Source: Anaerolineaceae bacterium (GTDB lineage Bacteria; Chloroflexota; Anaerolineae; Anaerolineales; Anaerolineaceae). From it: a stretch of DNA of 64,000 bases. The position numbers were made by a program, and so were the translations under genes. Positions 48,464 through 57,730 of this stretch are shown here, one piece after another. The stretch is from NCBI GenBank assembly GCA_012839565.1, contig DUMZ01000007.1, positions 1-64,000 of the forward strand, read 5' to 3'. Position 1 is the first letter of the stretch; each line of letters begins with the position of its first letter. The notes under the pieces are model-generated. The model saw only the letters and a list, made by a program, of their open reading frames with translations, was not told the DNA's origin and searched no databases.

Positions 48464-49783
48464 ATGAAATATCATATTTGGACTATAGGCTGCCAAATGA
48501 ATGTGGCAGATTCCGAGCGCCTCAGTCGCGCCTTGGAAAAATTAGGCTATCAAAGCACAAATCTTGCTGATGAAGCAGATATCATCGTTCTTAACACCTG
48601 CGTCGTCAGGCAAAGCGCTGAAGACAAAGCCCTTGGGAGACTTAACTCATTGAAACCTTTAAAGTCTGCTAAACCACACTTGATTATCGCCGTGATGGGT
48701 TGCCTGGTTGGCAATAAAGGCAACCCCGCACTTGAAAAACGTTTCCCATGGGTAGATGCATTTTCCGCACCCTCTGACCCCGAAAGCATTTTGCGAACTG
48801 TCCGGGAAAGACACGCAAGTCTATTCGAGCCAATCTCAAAGACAGGCGAAGACGACATCACCAGTCTCTTACAGGAAGAATTTGGCATCTATACCAGCAA
48901 TCAACATGCCGTCAGCGAGAATCTGCCCATCGTTCTCGGTTGTTCCCATGCCTGCGCTTACTGCATCATTCCCAGCAAACGTGGCCGGGAAATCAGCCGT
49001 GACCCGAAACGCATCATTGAAGAAGCCAAAACAATGGTCGCCCGCGGTGCCAAAGAAATCGTATTGCTTGGCCAAATCGTTGACCGCTACGGTCTTGACC
49101 GCGACGACGGTATACATCTGGCCGAGTTGCTGGCAATGGTAAACGATATTGATGGTTTGGAACGCATTCGTTTTCTGACTTCGCACCCCAACTACTTCAC
49201 CGATGACATGATTAAAGCCGTGGCAACTTTGCCCAAGGTCATGCCCCACATTGAACTGCCCATTCAAGCCGGAGATGACGAAGTGCTCAAAGCCATGCGA
49301 CGTGGTTACACCAATGCCCAGTATCGCGACATCATCGCCCATATCCGCGATTTGATGCCCGATGTTTCAATCGGCACCGACATCATTGTTGGTTTTCCAG
49401 GTGAGTCCGAAGCCGCCTTTGATGAAACCTACAAACTGCTCGCTGACCTGAAATTAGACGTCGCCCATTTGGCACGCTACTCCCCGCGCCCAGGAACCTA
49501 TTCTGAACGTTTCCTTGCGGATGATGTCTCCGCTGATGAAAAAATGCGTCGATTCAGAAAACTGGAAAGCCTGCAAAAGCAAGTTGTTGGCGAGATTAAC
49601 CAGCGCTTTTTAGGCCAATCCGTACCCGTTTTATTTGAAGAACGCGCGAAAGGCAAATGGCGTGGACGAAGTCCGCACAATCGACTGGTCTTTGTTGAAT
49701 CGGATGAAATCTTATTAGGTCAAATTCGCGACGTGCATATAGACTGGGCAGGTCCATGGTCACTCTTGGGCACTTTGTCTTAG
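48464..49783 (+). CDS. miaB: MiaB family tRNA methylthiotransferase
   Basis: WTIGCQMNVADSERL, LNTCVVRQSAEDKALG, LGCSHACAYCIIPSKRGREISRDP, TRAM-like C-terminus. Confidence 0.92.
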   Translation: MKYHIWTIGCQMNVADSERLSRALEKLGYQSTNLADEADIIVLNTCVVRQSAEDKALGRLNSLKPLKSAKPHLIIAVMGCLVGNKGNPALEKRFPWVDAFSAPSDPESILRTVRERHASLFEPISKTGEDDITSLLQEEFGIYTSNQHAVSENLPIVLGCSHACAYCIIPSKRGREISRDPKRIIEEAKTMVARGAKEIVLLGQIVDRYGLDRDDGIHLAELLAMVNDIDGLERIRFLTSHPNYFTDDMIKAVATLPKVMPHIELPIQAGDDEVLKAMRRGYTNAQYRDIIAHIRDLMPDVSIGTDIIVGFPGESEAAFDETYKLLADLKLDVAHLARYSPRPGTYSERFLADDVSADEKMRRFRKLESLQKQVVGEINQRFLGQSVPVLFEERAKGKWRGRSPHNRLVFVESDEILLGQIRDVHIDWAGPWSLLGTLS

Positions 49784-49814
49784 TTTTTTCCGACTAACTA
49801 AAGACAAGCGGTTT

Positions 49815-50498
49815 TCAGGCGTCGAAATTCTTTTCGTTATATTGACACAGCTTTTCAACAGGGCACGCACCGCATTTTGGCTTGCGTGCCTGGCAAAAAT
49901 CACGTCCTAAGCTGATAATATTGAGATGCAAGCTGCCAAAGCTTTCAGGTCGGTTACTCGACATAAACCAGCGATGCGCATTGTCAATGGTCATCTTTTC
50001 CGGTCGCAAAGCCAAACGCCCTGTAACGCGATAAACATGGGTATCCACCGGAAATGCTGGCATATCCAAGGAAAAGACCATCACAATAGAAGCTGTCTTT
50101 AATCCTACACCTTTCATTTGGGTCAGCCAGTTCATGGTTTCTTCCGGTGTCTTTTCCTTCAGCCAGTCCAAATCAATCTCACCACGTTCCTGAGTGATAA
50201 ATTGCAAAGCAGCTTGAATATTCGGCCCTTTTTGGTTGGCTAAGCCCGCGATGCGAATCGCCTCTTTTACCGCCTCGGGGTCCGCGTCACGAACTTCTTC
50301 CCAGTTCGAAAACGTTTCCTTGAGTTTCACAAAAGCCTTATCACGATTGATATCGTTCGTGTTTTGCGAAAGAATCGTGCACACGAGTTCATCAACAGCA
50401 GGTAAATACTCATGCCAGTCAGGGATGCCATAATAGGCGTCCAGTATTTCTTCCACGCGATCAAGACGGTCTTGATATTCAGGCGTTATCGCAAGCAT
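49815..50498 (-). CDS. Endonuclease III-like HhH-GPD DNA glycosylase with 4Fe-4S cluster
   Basis: LVCTILSQNTNDINRDKAF, LTQMKGVGLKTASIVMVFSLDMPAFPVDTHVYRVTGRL, CQARKPKCGACPVEKLC. Confidence 0.92.
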   Translation of the reverse strand: MLAITPEYQDRLDRVEEILDAYYGIPDWHEYLPAVDELVCTILSQNTNDINRDKAFVKLKETFSNWEEVRDADPEAVKEAIRIAGLANQKGPNIQAALQFITQERGEIDLDWLKEKTPEETMNWLTQMKGVGLKTASIVMVFSLDMPAFPVDTHVYRVTGRLALRPEKMTIDNAHRWFMSSNRPESFGSLHLNIISLGRDFCQARKPKCGACPVEKLCQYNEKNFDA

Positions 50499-50500
50499 TT

Positions 50501-51541
50501 TTACAGGTTTATGGTCTTATTGACCTTAATCTCGCCAATTTCAAGCCCACGTGAGTTATGCAAAACTGGCGCATTAAACTTCGCAAAAGCTTCTTTCTGC
50601 ATTTCTTTTTCAAAACCAAGTGCGCTTAATATGGCCACGGTCAAAGCGGATGTTGCCCGCCGGCCCGCATCACCATCAGAAAACTTCATCGTGATTCCCA
50701 AACCTTTAGGATATTTCTCAAGCACACCTGGTAAAACACCAATCATTTGATAGCCTTCCGCGCCACCTTTTGAAAAGACCTTGCCAGCCATCACTTCCAT
50801 TAGAACTGTATCCAGTTGCCCGGGGCCAGCCACCATTGTGGGATAAGCGCGCATAACTTTTGTTGCCGTTAAGCAGGCTTTGGCCTGACTTTCACTCAAA
50901 CTTTCTGGATTAGCCAGTTTTGCAGTGGCATGTGCGAAGGCTTTCAAAGGCATCGCGAATACAGGCGCGCTGCACCCATCTGTTCCGATAATCAAATTTT
51001 CGGGTAGCACTTCACAAAATTCAGCTACTTTTCGCAGAATCCTTTTTTGTACGGGATGTTTGATATCCAAATAGCTGTCCAGTGGTTCGCCTTGCATTTT
51101 TGCCATGGCCAACATGCCACTGTGCTTGCCCGAACAGTTATGCCGATACGGCGTTGGCGTTTCTCCGCGCTTGCGCATTTCAAAACTGGTATCTTTATCC
51201 GATGGCCAGTGAAATCCACATTGCAGGTTATCCTCACAAAGTCCAACTTTTTCGTGAATGCTTTTAATCACGCGCACATGTTCATCCGTACCTGTATGCG
51301 ATGCGCACATAATAGCCAGTTCTTCGTCGGTCAATCCAAAATGCTTTTGTCCGCCGGCTTCAATAAAAGGCAATACCTGAAAGGGTTTCATCGAACTGCG
51401 CGGAAAAGTAATCAAATTCGGGTCTCCACCTGATGCAAGCAAATTTCCTTCAGGATCTACGACTGCAAAAGCGCCAAAATGAATTGACTCAACAATCCCC
51501 CCGCGGGTCAGCGAAACAACAGCGTCATAACCATTAATCAT
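50501..51541 (-). CDS. Asparaginase family protein (L-asparaginase II type)
   Basis: RSSMKPFQVLPFIEAGG, CASHTGTDEHV, NCSGKHSGMLA, GTDGCSAPVFAMPL; start at ATG 51541 or 51550. Confidence 0.9.
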   Translation of the reverse strand: MINGYDAVVSLTRGGIVESIHFGAFAVVDPEGNLLASGGDPNLITFPRSSMKPFQVLPFIEAGGQKHFGLTDEELAIMCASHTGTDEHVRVIKSIHEKVGLCEDNLQCGFHWPSDKDTSFEMRKRGETPTPYRHNCSGKHSGMLAMAKMQGEPLDSYLDIKHPVQKRILRKVAEFCEVLPENLIIGTDGCSAPVFAMPLKAFAHATAKLANPESLSESQAKACLTATKVMRAYPTMVAGPGQLDTVLMEVMAGKVFSKGGAEGYQMIGVLPGVLEKYPKGLGITMKFSDGDAGRRATSALTVAILSALGFEKEMQKEAFAKFNAPVLHNSRGLEIGEIKVNKTINL

Positions 51542-52391
51542 TGTTCTCATCTGCTTTCTGGCTTATAGCCTGGTCATACCAAGTGCGAATACCCCAACGT
51601 AAGCGGTTGTAATAACGTTCATCCTCGCGCATCAGGGGATTGAAATGATTCATTACATCAGGAATAATTTCATACCATTCTTCAATTTCAGCCTGCGCTG
51701 CAAGCAAAGCGTCAAATTTATCAGAAATAAATTTGATTACCTTTCCCCAATAGCTAACATCTTCCTGACTAACGATGCCATCGCGCGTGGAAACAATTTG
51801 ATAGCCACGATAATCTTTATCCGCCAAAATTGCCATTTCATCAACCCAAATCTTTGGTGTTGAAAACCCCAGATAAGGTGGCTGGTCAACCATAACCGAG
51901 TCGCCCACAAAGATAATCTTCTGCTGGGGAAGTTCCACCCAAATTGCGGCATAGTTGGCACCTGGCCGGTGTTTTAAAATGACTTCATACTCGTCAAGAT
52001 ATAGCACCATCCTGTCTTCAAAAGTAATCTCTGGTGGTAAGAGCCGCGCCACATTACCAGTAGGGTCATAAGATTCGGTGTGAATAATCGGCTCATCCTG
52101 CCCACGAACGTTTGTAACCTTCATGCGTCCAGGCACAACCGTATTTGTATGCGCAATAAGCGTACAATCATTACCCTTTGAACTCAACAAACGATCATAA
52201 TGCGTATCGAGCATAATCAGGTAGCGTGCGTCGCCCGAGACCATTCTGCTGGTCGCCCCACGCCAGGACTTGAGTTCATCTTGTCGGAATGGGAAGTCAA
52301 CCAATGTGGTTGAGTTTTCCGAGCGGATAATGCCCGTTACCATACCGAGAGAGTTTTGTTCTATAAAAATGTTAGGCGCGATTTCCTGCAC
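51534..52391 (-). CDS. MBL-fold-like protein with degenerate metal-binding motif
   Basis: STTLVDFPF...YLIMLDTHYDRLLSSKGNDCTLIAH; HRPGANYAAIWVELPQQKIIFVGDSV; GTG start with GGAGG RBS. Confidence 0.65.
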   Translation of the reverse strand: MQEIAPNIFIEQNSLGMVTGIIRSENSTTLVDFPFRQDELKSWRGATSRMVSGDARYLIMLDTHYDRLLSSKGNDCTLIAHTNTVVPGRMKVTNVRGQDEPIIHTESYDPTGNVARLLPPEITFEDRMVLYLDEYEVILKHRPGANYAAIWVELPQQKIIFVGDSVMVDQPPYLGFSTPKIWVDEMAILADKDYRGYQIVSTRDGIVSQEDVSYWGKVIKFISDKFDALLAAQAEIEEWYEIIPDVMNHFNPLMREDERYYNRLRWGIRTWYDQAISQKADENND

Positions 52392-52441
52392 AGTGAGCCT
52401 CCGAAATTTCGATTGTATTGATTATAGCTAAACTCCCGCCC

Positions 52442-53161
52442 TTAATCTACACCAGTATCCCGAATACAGCGTGGCGGGCCTTTTAGCGCGGTTTTCGCAT
52501 TGAGATACATTCCAAAATAGGGCGATGGATCCAAAGTATTTGAAAAGACCAACTCATTGAGATAATTCCCCGCGCCATCGTCTTTAACAATCGACAGATG
52601 CAAATGCACCCCAACTGGTCGGTCTGGATTTCCGGAATAATCACCCTGATAGCCCAGGATTTGACCCTGTTTTACGGGAATTTCTTTGGCACCAGGTGGA
52701 AAAAGCTCATCAATCAAACTGTTACCATATCGGTCAGCCAGATGGGTCATGTAAATCCATATTTGTCGGTCTGGCTGAAGTGGGTCTTGGGGCACACGAA
52801 TGATAATTGTGGATTTCCAGCTTTCTTCCCGCGTTAAATAGCCATCATAGGGTGCGTAAACTGGAGTTACGCCGCTTTCTGTACCCGCAAAAATATCAAT
52901 GCCCTGATGTCGTTTACCCACTTGAAAAACATCACCATACAGATAGCCAATAAAGCCATCCGTAGGAATGCTAAAAGGAGCATCCTGACACTGATATCCA
53001 GCTGGGGTTACCCAGTCCTGATGCGCTTCTGGGTCTAAAATGAATTGCCACACTGGGCCATTTCGTCCATTAAGATAAGTCCATGCAAGCCAAAGCAAAA
53101 CAGCTAACACGATTAGCGCAATGGCGATAATAATCCAAATCCTTTTTTTCACAAGCTTCAT
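52442..53161 (-). CDS. M23 family metallopeptidase, membrane anchored
   Basis: RHQGIDIFAGTESGVTPVYAPYDGYL, PVGVHLHLSIV; start at MKLVKKRIW. Confidence 0.85.
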   Translation of the reverse strand: MKLVKKRIWIIIAIALIVLAVLLWLAWTYLNGRNGPVWQFILDPEAHQDWVTPAGYQCQDAPFSIPTDGFIGYLYGDVFQVGKRHQGIDIFAGTESGVTPVYAPYDGYLTREESWKSTIIIRVPQDPLQPDRQIWIYMTHLADRYGNSLIDELFPPGAKEIPVKQGQILGYQGDYSGNPDRPVGVHLHLSIVKDDGAGNYLNELVFSNTLDPSPYFGMYLNAKTALKGPPRCIRDTGVD

Positions 53162-53304
53162 AATCCGATTTTTAAGTCTACAGTTCTGTTTTGTCCGATT
53201 ATTATACGCCCCAAAAACTATTTTACAAAATTGTGAACTTAGGAACAAATCTTGCATGGAATGCGTTGTATATTAAAAGAACTTGACGTCGAAAAGGAGA
53301 AACA

Positions 53305-54396
53305 ATGAAGAAATATAAAGCTTTCACCTTGTTTTTATGTATTGCCCTGTTAGTCCCAGCGTTGTTTGGCGTTGGTAAAGTCTTTGCGGCAAACCCAAGT
53401 TTTACAATAGGAGAAGTTGTTACCGATAAAACCGTGACTATTCTCATCAAAGACGCGCCTAAAAATCGTGAATTCATCGTGCGCATGGGCGAATACGACA
53501 CCAAAGCGATTAACGGCATTGAAGCTGGTCGTTTTCAGACTGGCGAAGGCGGCAATTTGCAAGCCACTATTGATATCCCTGTCGCTTTCGCAGGGCGCGC
53601 CCAAATAGCCATCCGCATGGATAGCGTCACTGGTGGCTGGTACTATTACAACTGGTTTTGGAACAAAAAAGAAGGTGGCACCTGGCCACCCCCATCAACC
53701 ACACCCGAACCAACACCATCATCACCTGTCACGACTCCCCAGCCAACTAAAACACCGCCAAAAATTGTTCCCACGATAACAATCATATCAGCGGTCGAAA
53801 GCCAAAGTGTGACCATTGCCATTACAAATTTCCCCAAAAATGCTGAAATGCGCGCTTTTATGGGCGAGATGTATACCAAAGGCAAAGATGGTATTCCCGT
53901 TGGCGATTTTACAACCACCGACGCGGCAGGAACCGAAGTTACTCTAAATATCCCCGGAGCCCTGGCAAACGACGAACGTGTTGCTATCCGTGTTGAAAGC
54001 GTACGTGGTGGCTGGTATTCCTATAACTGGTTCTGGAACAAACAAGGCGGCCGTGTCGTCACCCCACCAAGTTCAGGAACTGTCACGCCCGCGCCAACCC
54101 AACCTGGCGACACAAGTAAATATCCCGCGCTCAGCATCATAAGCGTTGATTCAGGCAAAACTGTCACCATAAAAGCGGATAACCTGCCTCAAAATACAGA
54201 ATTTACTGTCTTGCTTGGCAAAATGTGGACCCGTGGCGTTAATGGCATTCCTTCAGCCACTTTCAATTCTGGACCACAAACGAGTGCAGAATTAACCGTC
54301 GATATCCCCGCCAGTCTTGCCAATGAAAGTTTGATTTCTATCCGCATTCAAGGTACCAATGGCCGTTATGCCTATAACTGGTTCATAAACAAATAA
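53305..54396 (+). CDS. Secreted protein with three tandem ~90-aa repeats ending YNWF(W/I)NK
   Basis: Signal peptide MKKYKAFTLFLCIALLVPALFGVGKVFAA; three repeats separated by Pro/Thr linkers. Confidence 0.85.
   Translation: MKKYKAFTLFLCIALLVPALFGVGKVFAANPSFTIGEVVTDKTVTILIKDAPKNREFIVRMGEYDTKAINGIEAGRFQTGEGGNLQATIDIPVAFAGRAQIAIRMDSVTGGWYYYNWFWNKKEGGTWPPPSTTPEPTPSSPVTTPQPTKTPPKIVPTITIISAVESQSVTIAITNFPKNAEMRAFMGEMYTKGKDGIPVGDFTTTDAAGTEVTLNIPGALANDERVAIRVESVRGGWYSYNWFWNKQGGRVVTPPSSGTVTPAPTQPGDTSKYPALSIISVDSGKTVTIKADNLPQNTEFTVLLGKMWTRGVNGIPSATFNSGPQTSAELTVDIPASLANESLISIRIQGTNGRYAYNWFINK
53395..54393 (+). repeat. Three protein-level tandem repeats (53395-53667, 53770-54042, 54124-54393)
   Basis: Each P.(F/I/L).(I).....TVTI....P.N.E.....G...T...GI......F...IP...A.....IR........YNWF.NK. 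Confidence 0.9.
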
Positions 54397-54498
54397 ACCC
54401 ATACGATTCTCATTTTCGTATCCGAAAGCCGGCTAACCACCGGCTTTTCATTTTCTTGTTTCCATTTACAAGTTATCAATAATAAACCGTCGTTATGG

Positions 54499-54504
54499 TA
54501 TCAT
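54499..54504 (+). promoter_or_regulatory. Weaker -10 element 7 nt upstream of 54512 ATG (leaderless candidate)
   Basis: TATCAT-tttaagg-ATG. Confidence 0.4.
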
Positions 54505-54511
54505 TTTAAGG

Positions 54512-54901
54512 ATGGAGATAAACAATAAAATCACGATTATAGAAGGCCCCACGCCCGAGTTTGAACCCGTCAACCAGGAACGTGGTTATGGCACGCCCCA
54601 CCCTTGGGCGCTGGGTGTGCTTGAAGGCCCCAACTTTTACAATACCGCCTTCACAGCCTTGCGTACTTTTAACAGCCAGCTCTTGCTGGAACGTTGCGAA
54701 ACTGCCTGGGCAGCCGACCTGCCCATGTATCTCGTCTATCGCGACCCTATCGGCTTGCAGGTTGAAACACAAATCCTTGCCGCTCGCGCCATTCAGGTCG
54801 AAGAAGGTGAACTAATTTTGCTATGGGTACGCAATGGAATAGACGAAAAGAAGTCAGACATCCCTGCCACCCCACCCAGACACGGGAGTGAAGAAGAATA
54901 A
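54512..54901 (+). CDS. Hypothetical protein
   Basis: 130-codon ORF with good codon structure, followed by a terminator. Confidence 0.65.
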   Translation: MEINNKITIIEGPTPEFEPVNQERGYGTPHPWALGVLEGPNFYNTAFTALRTFNSQLLLERCETAWAADLPMYLVYRDPIGLQVETQILAARAIQVEEGELILLWVRNGIDEKKSDIPATPPRHGSEEE

Positions 54902-54913
54902 ACACACTTAAGC

Positions 54914-54942
54914 AAAAAACACCCAGACGGGTGTTTTTCTTT
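54914..54942 (+). terminator. Intrinsic terminator
   Basis: aaaaaacaccc-aga-cgggtgttttt-ctttt. Confidence 0.8.
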
Positions 54943-54944
54943 TA

Positions 54945-55017
54945 TACCCCAGGAGGGAATCGAACCCCCAATCCAGGCGTTAGGAGTGCCTTGCTCTATC
55001 CATTGAGCCACTGGGGC
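54945..55017 (-). tRNA. tRNA-Arg(CCT)
   Basis: Minus strand gccccag...ctggggt+a; anticodon loop ctcctaa; gttcgattc. Confidence 0.92.
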
Positions 55018-55038
55018 AAGTTGCTGAAGTATATCACT

Positions 55039-56139
55039 TTAGGGAAGATAATCCCAAGGGTTCACCTGCGTTCCACCGTAGCGAATTTCAAAATGCAAGT
55101 GGGGTCCTGTAGAATTCCCTGTTGAGCCAGCTGTTCCAATCACCGCGCCTTGAAGCACATTATCGCCACATCTCACATAAATATTCTCAAGATGTTCATA
55201 CAGTGTCTGAAAACCATTGCCATGGTCAATAACCACAAAATTACCATAGCCACCATCAAGCCAGCCGGCATAAACCACGATACCACTATCGGATGCGAAA
55301 AGTTGTGAACCAAGACCAGCGCCGATATCAATTGCCCGATGACCAGGCCCATAGTTATTACCTGAAATATATCGAACAGCAGATGGCCAAATAAAATAGC
55401 CCGTACCAACATAACCATGCCCGATAATTCTACAAGCACCCGGCCCGGAAAAACCACTGCGCCGGTTACCTTCATCATCAACCACAACTGCGGCATGGCT
55501 GACTTCAGTAAGCATCCGGTTTCCACCCGGTACCATCACAATTGTTCCTGGTTTTATTTCTGGCTTGCTTAGATCAAGGTTGTTACCGATAAACAGAAGA
55601 ATATCGTCAACATTCGCGCCATATTTTGACGCAACTGATTCAATCGTGTCGCGACTGGTCCATTTATGTAAAATACCGTCTGTCGGTGGAATCGTTAGCA
55701 CTTGACCAGGTTTGAGATTATCCGATTTATCCTGCAAAATATTGAAGTTGGCATAAAGGATGGATTCCACACTCACGCCATATCGTTCAGATATACCCCA
55801 TACTGAATCACCACTGGAAACAGTGTATTCGATGGGTTCCGTGCGATATTCTGTATTCAGATCTGTTTCTGTAAGCGGTTTTCTAAAAAAGCCAGCATCC
55901 ACTGCCTGTGGTTCAAACGGGGGCATGGCGGCCACGATTTCTTCGTGAACTTCCGGAGTTTCGTAAGATCTTACCGCTTGATACTTTTGCATGGATTGTG
56001 CGACACCAACCTGCCAAAACGCGAAGATAACAATCCCCGCGCAAAGCACAATCGCCACCAACCAGGCAATAAAACCTGCCAGGTGTGGATTAACAGCTTT
56101 CTTTCTCTCTTGTGGAGTTCCTTCGTATTTTTCAGTCAT
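55039..56139 (-). CDS. LysM + M23 peptidoglycan endopeptidase
   Basis: EYTVSSGDSVWGISERYGVSVESILYAN, second LysM-like region, GHRAIDIGAGLGSQLFASDSG, STGPHLHFEIRY. Confidence 0.93.
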   Translation of the reverse strand: MTEKYEGTPQERKKAVNPHLAGFIAWLVAIVLCAGIVIFAFWQVGVAQSMQKYQAVRSYETPEVHEEIVAAMPPFEPQAVDAGFFRKPLTETDLNTEYRTEPIEYTVSSGDSVWGISERYGVSVESILYANFNILQDKSDNLKPGQVLTIPPTDGILHKWTSRDTIESVASKYGANVDDILLFIGNNLDLSKPEIKPGTIVMVPGGNRMLTEVSHAAVVVDDEGNRRSGFSGPGACRIIGHGYVGTGYFIWPSAVRYISGNNYGPGHRAIDIGAGLGSQLFASDSGIVVYAGWLDGGYGNFVVIDHGNGFQTLYEHLENIYVRCGDNVLQGAVIGTAGSTGNSTGPHLHFEIRYGGTQVNPWDYLP

Positions 56140-56145
56140 ACCCTG

Positions 56146-56151
56146 ATTATA
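56146..56151 (-). promoter_or_regulatory. -10 element 6 nt upstream of LysM-M23 gene ATG (leaderless candidate)
   Basis: Minus strand TATAAT-cagggt-ATG. Confidence 0.6.
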
Positions 56152-56156
56152 CTAGA

Positions 56157-57428
56157 TTACATATCAGTCAATGTTTCCAGGAATTCAGCGTTCGTTTTGG
56201 TCTTTTCCATTCTTTGCAAAATGGCTTCAGTCGCCACGGCAGTGTCCATGCCAGCGCCTTGTGGCGGGTTGGCTACCATTTGCAGATACATGCGCCGCAT
56301 AAGCCATACACGTTGTAAGGTTTCCGGGTCAAGCAAAAGTTCTTCACGACGGGTTGATGATTTCTCAATATCAATAGCGGGGAAGATGCGTCTTTCTTGC
56401 AATCGCCTTGAAAGATGCATTTCCATATTACCCGTACCCTTGAATTCCTCATAAACGACGTCATCCAGGCGCGAACCAGTATCAACCATTGCCGTAGCAA
56501 TAATTGTCAGGCTGCCACCTTCTTCAAGATTCCGTGCCGCTCCATAAAGGCGTTTTGGCGGGTAAAGCGCGGAGGGATCCATACCACCTGAAAGAGTGCG
56601 GCCACTTGGGGTGACAACCATATTGTAGGCGCGCGCCAGGCGTGTGAGAGAATCCATCAAGATAACCACATCGTAGCCAATTTCCACCAAACGTTTTGCT
56701 CGGTCAAGCGAAACTTCTGCCATACGCACATGCGAAGAAGTATGTTCATCAAATGTACTGGCAATCACTTCCGCTTCAACCGAACGGTCCATATCGGTAA
56801 CTTCTTCCGGACGTTCACCAATCAAGGACATAATCTGGCGCACTTCTGGGTGATTGACGGCAATCGCGTTAGCAATTTCTTTCAGAATACTGGTTTTACC
56901 CGCTTTGGGTGGCGAAACAATCATCGCGCGTTGCCCGCCACCGATCGGTGCAACAAGGTTGATCATTCTTGTGGCAAGGTTGCTGGATGAATATTCTAGG
57001 TTAAGCAATTTGTTTGGGAAAATAGGAGTGAGATTTTCAAATCGTGGTCGTCGTCTGGCTTCATCAGGTGTTAAACCATTGACCGATTCTACTTTCAGTA
57101 AACCATGGTGTCGGTCAGATTCTCTTGGCGGACGCACTCTGCCTATTACCAAATCGCCAGGACGTAAATCGTAACGACGCAACTGGGCCTGCGAAACATA
57201 CACATCATCCGCGCCGATACGGTAATTCGTCCGCAAAAAGCCGATGCCTTCGTTCATAATCTCCAGCACACCACCACGGACTTCAACGCCTTCTTCTTCG
57301 CCCATTCTTCGCGCGATTTGGAAGATCAGCCCTTCACGTTTCAAGCGATTAACACCTTCCACGTTCAAGTCTGTAGCCACTTTGCGCAACTGTTTGACTG
57401 GCATCTTTTCTAAATCAAAAACATCCAT
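56157..57428 (-). CDS. rho: Transcription termination factor Rho
   Basis: MPVKQLRKVATDLNVEGVNRLKREGLIF, GGGQRAMIVSPPKAGKTSILKEIANAI, LIGERPEEVTDM, ARAYNMV. Confidence 0.97.
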   Translation of the reverse strand: MDVFDLEKMPVKQLRKVATDLNVEGVNRLKREGLIFQIARRMGEEEGVEVRGGVLEIMNEGIGFLRTNYRIGADDVYVSQAQLRRYDLRPGDLVIGRVRPPRESDRHHGLLKVESVNGLTPDEARRRPRFENLTPIFPNKLLNLEYSSSNLATRMINLVAPIGGGQRAMIVSPPKAGKTSILKEIANAIAVNHPEVRQIMSLIGERPEEVTDMDRSVEAEVIASTFDEHTSSHVRMAEVSLDRAKRLVEIGYDVVILMDSLTRLARAYNMVVTPSGRTLSGGMDPSALYPPKRLYGAARNLEEGGSLTIIATAMVDTGSRLDDVVYEEFKGTGNMEMHLSRRLQERRIFPAIDIEKSSTRREELLLDPETLQRVWLMRRMYLQMVANPPQGAGMDTAVATEAILQRMEKTKTNAEFLETLTDM

Positions 57429-57718
57429 TTTTTTACCTTTCGTTGAAACCTTCCCCTTGACACTTTCCATCAAGCGTCGCGATACAACATGTTTCAGTTA
57501 TTAATGTAAAACCATTTGTAATAAGGGGAACAGCCTATCGGCTGATTTGTAAACAATAATTCTTTATCGTGATTTCACTAAAATTATAACATCATCTAAA
57601 ATCTGTGCAAGTTTTTTTGCAAGCGTTCAAATCAGGCTGGTTTTCAATTATTAAACCGATGATTTACACATTTTGCGTCAATACTAAGTGCTAACAAAAT
57701 CATCAGCCACAATCCGAT

Positions 57719-57724
57719 TATAAT
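57719..57724 (+). promoter_or_regulatory. -10 element 6 nt upstream of serine hydrolase ATG (leaderless candidate)
   Basis: TATAAT-tgaacc-ATG. Confidence 0.6.
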
Positions 57725-57730
57725 TGAACC

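Noticed and set aside
54793-55011. ORF encoding MAQWIEQGTPNAWIGGSIPSWG
   Set aside because: Classic translation of a tRNA gene (tRNA-Arg).
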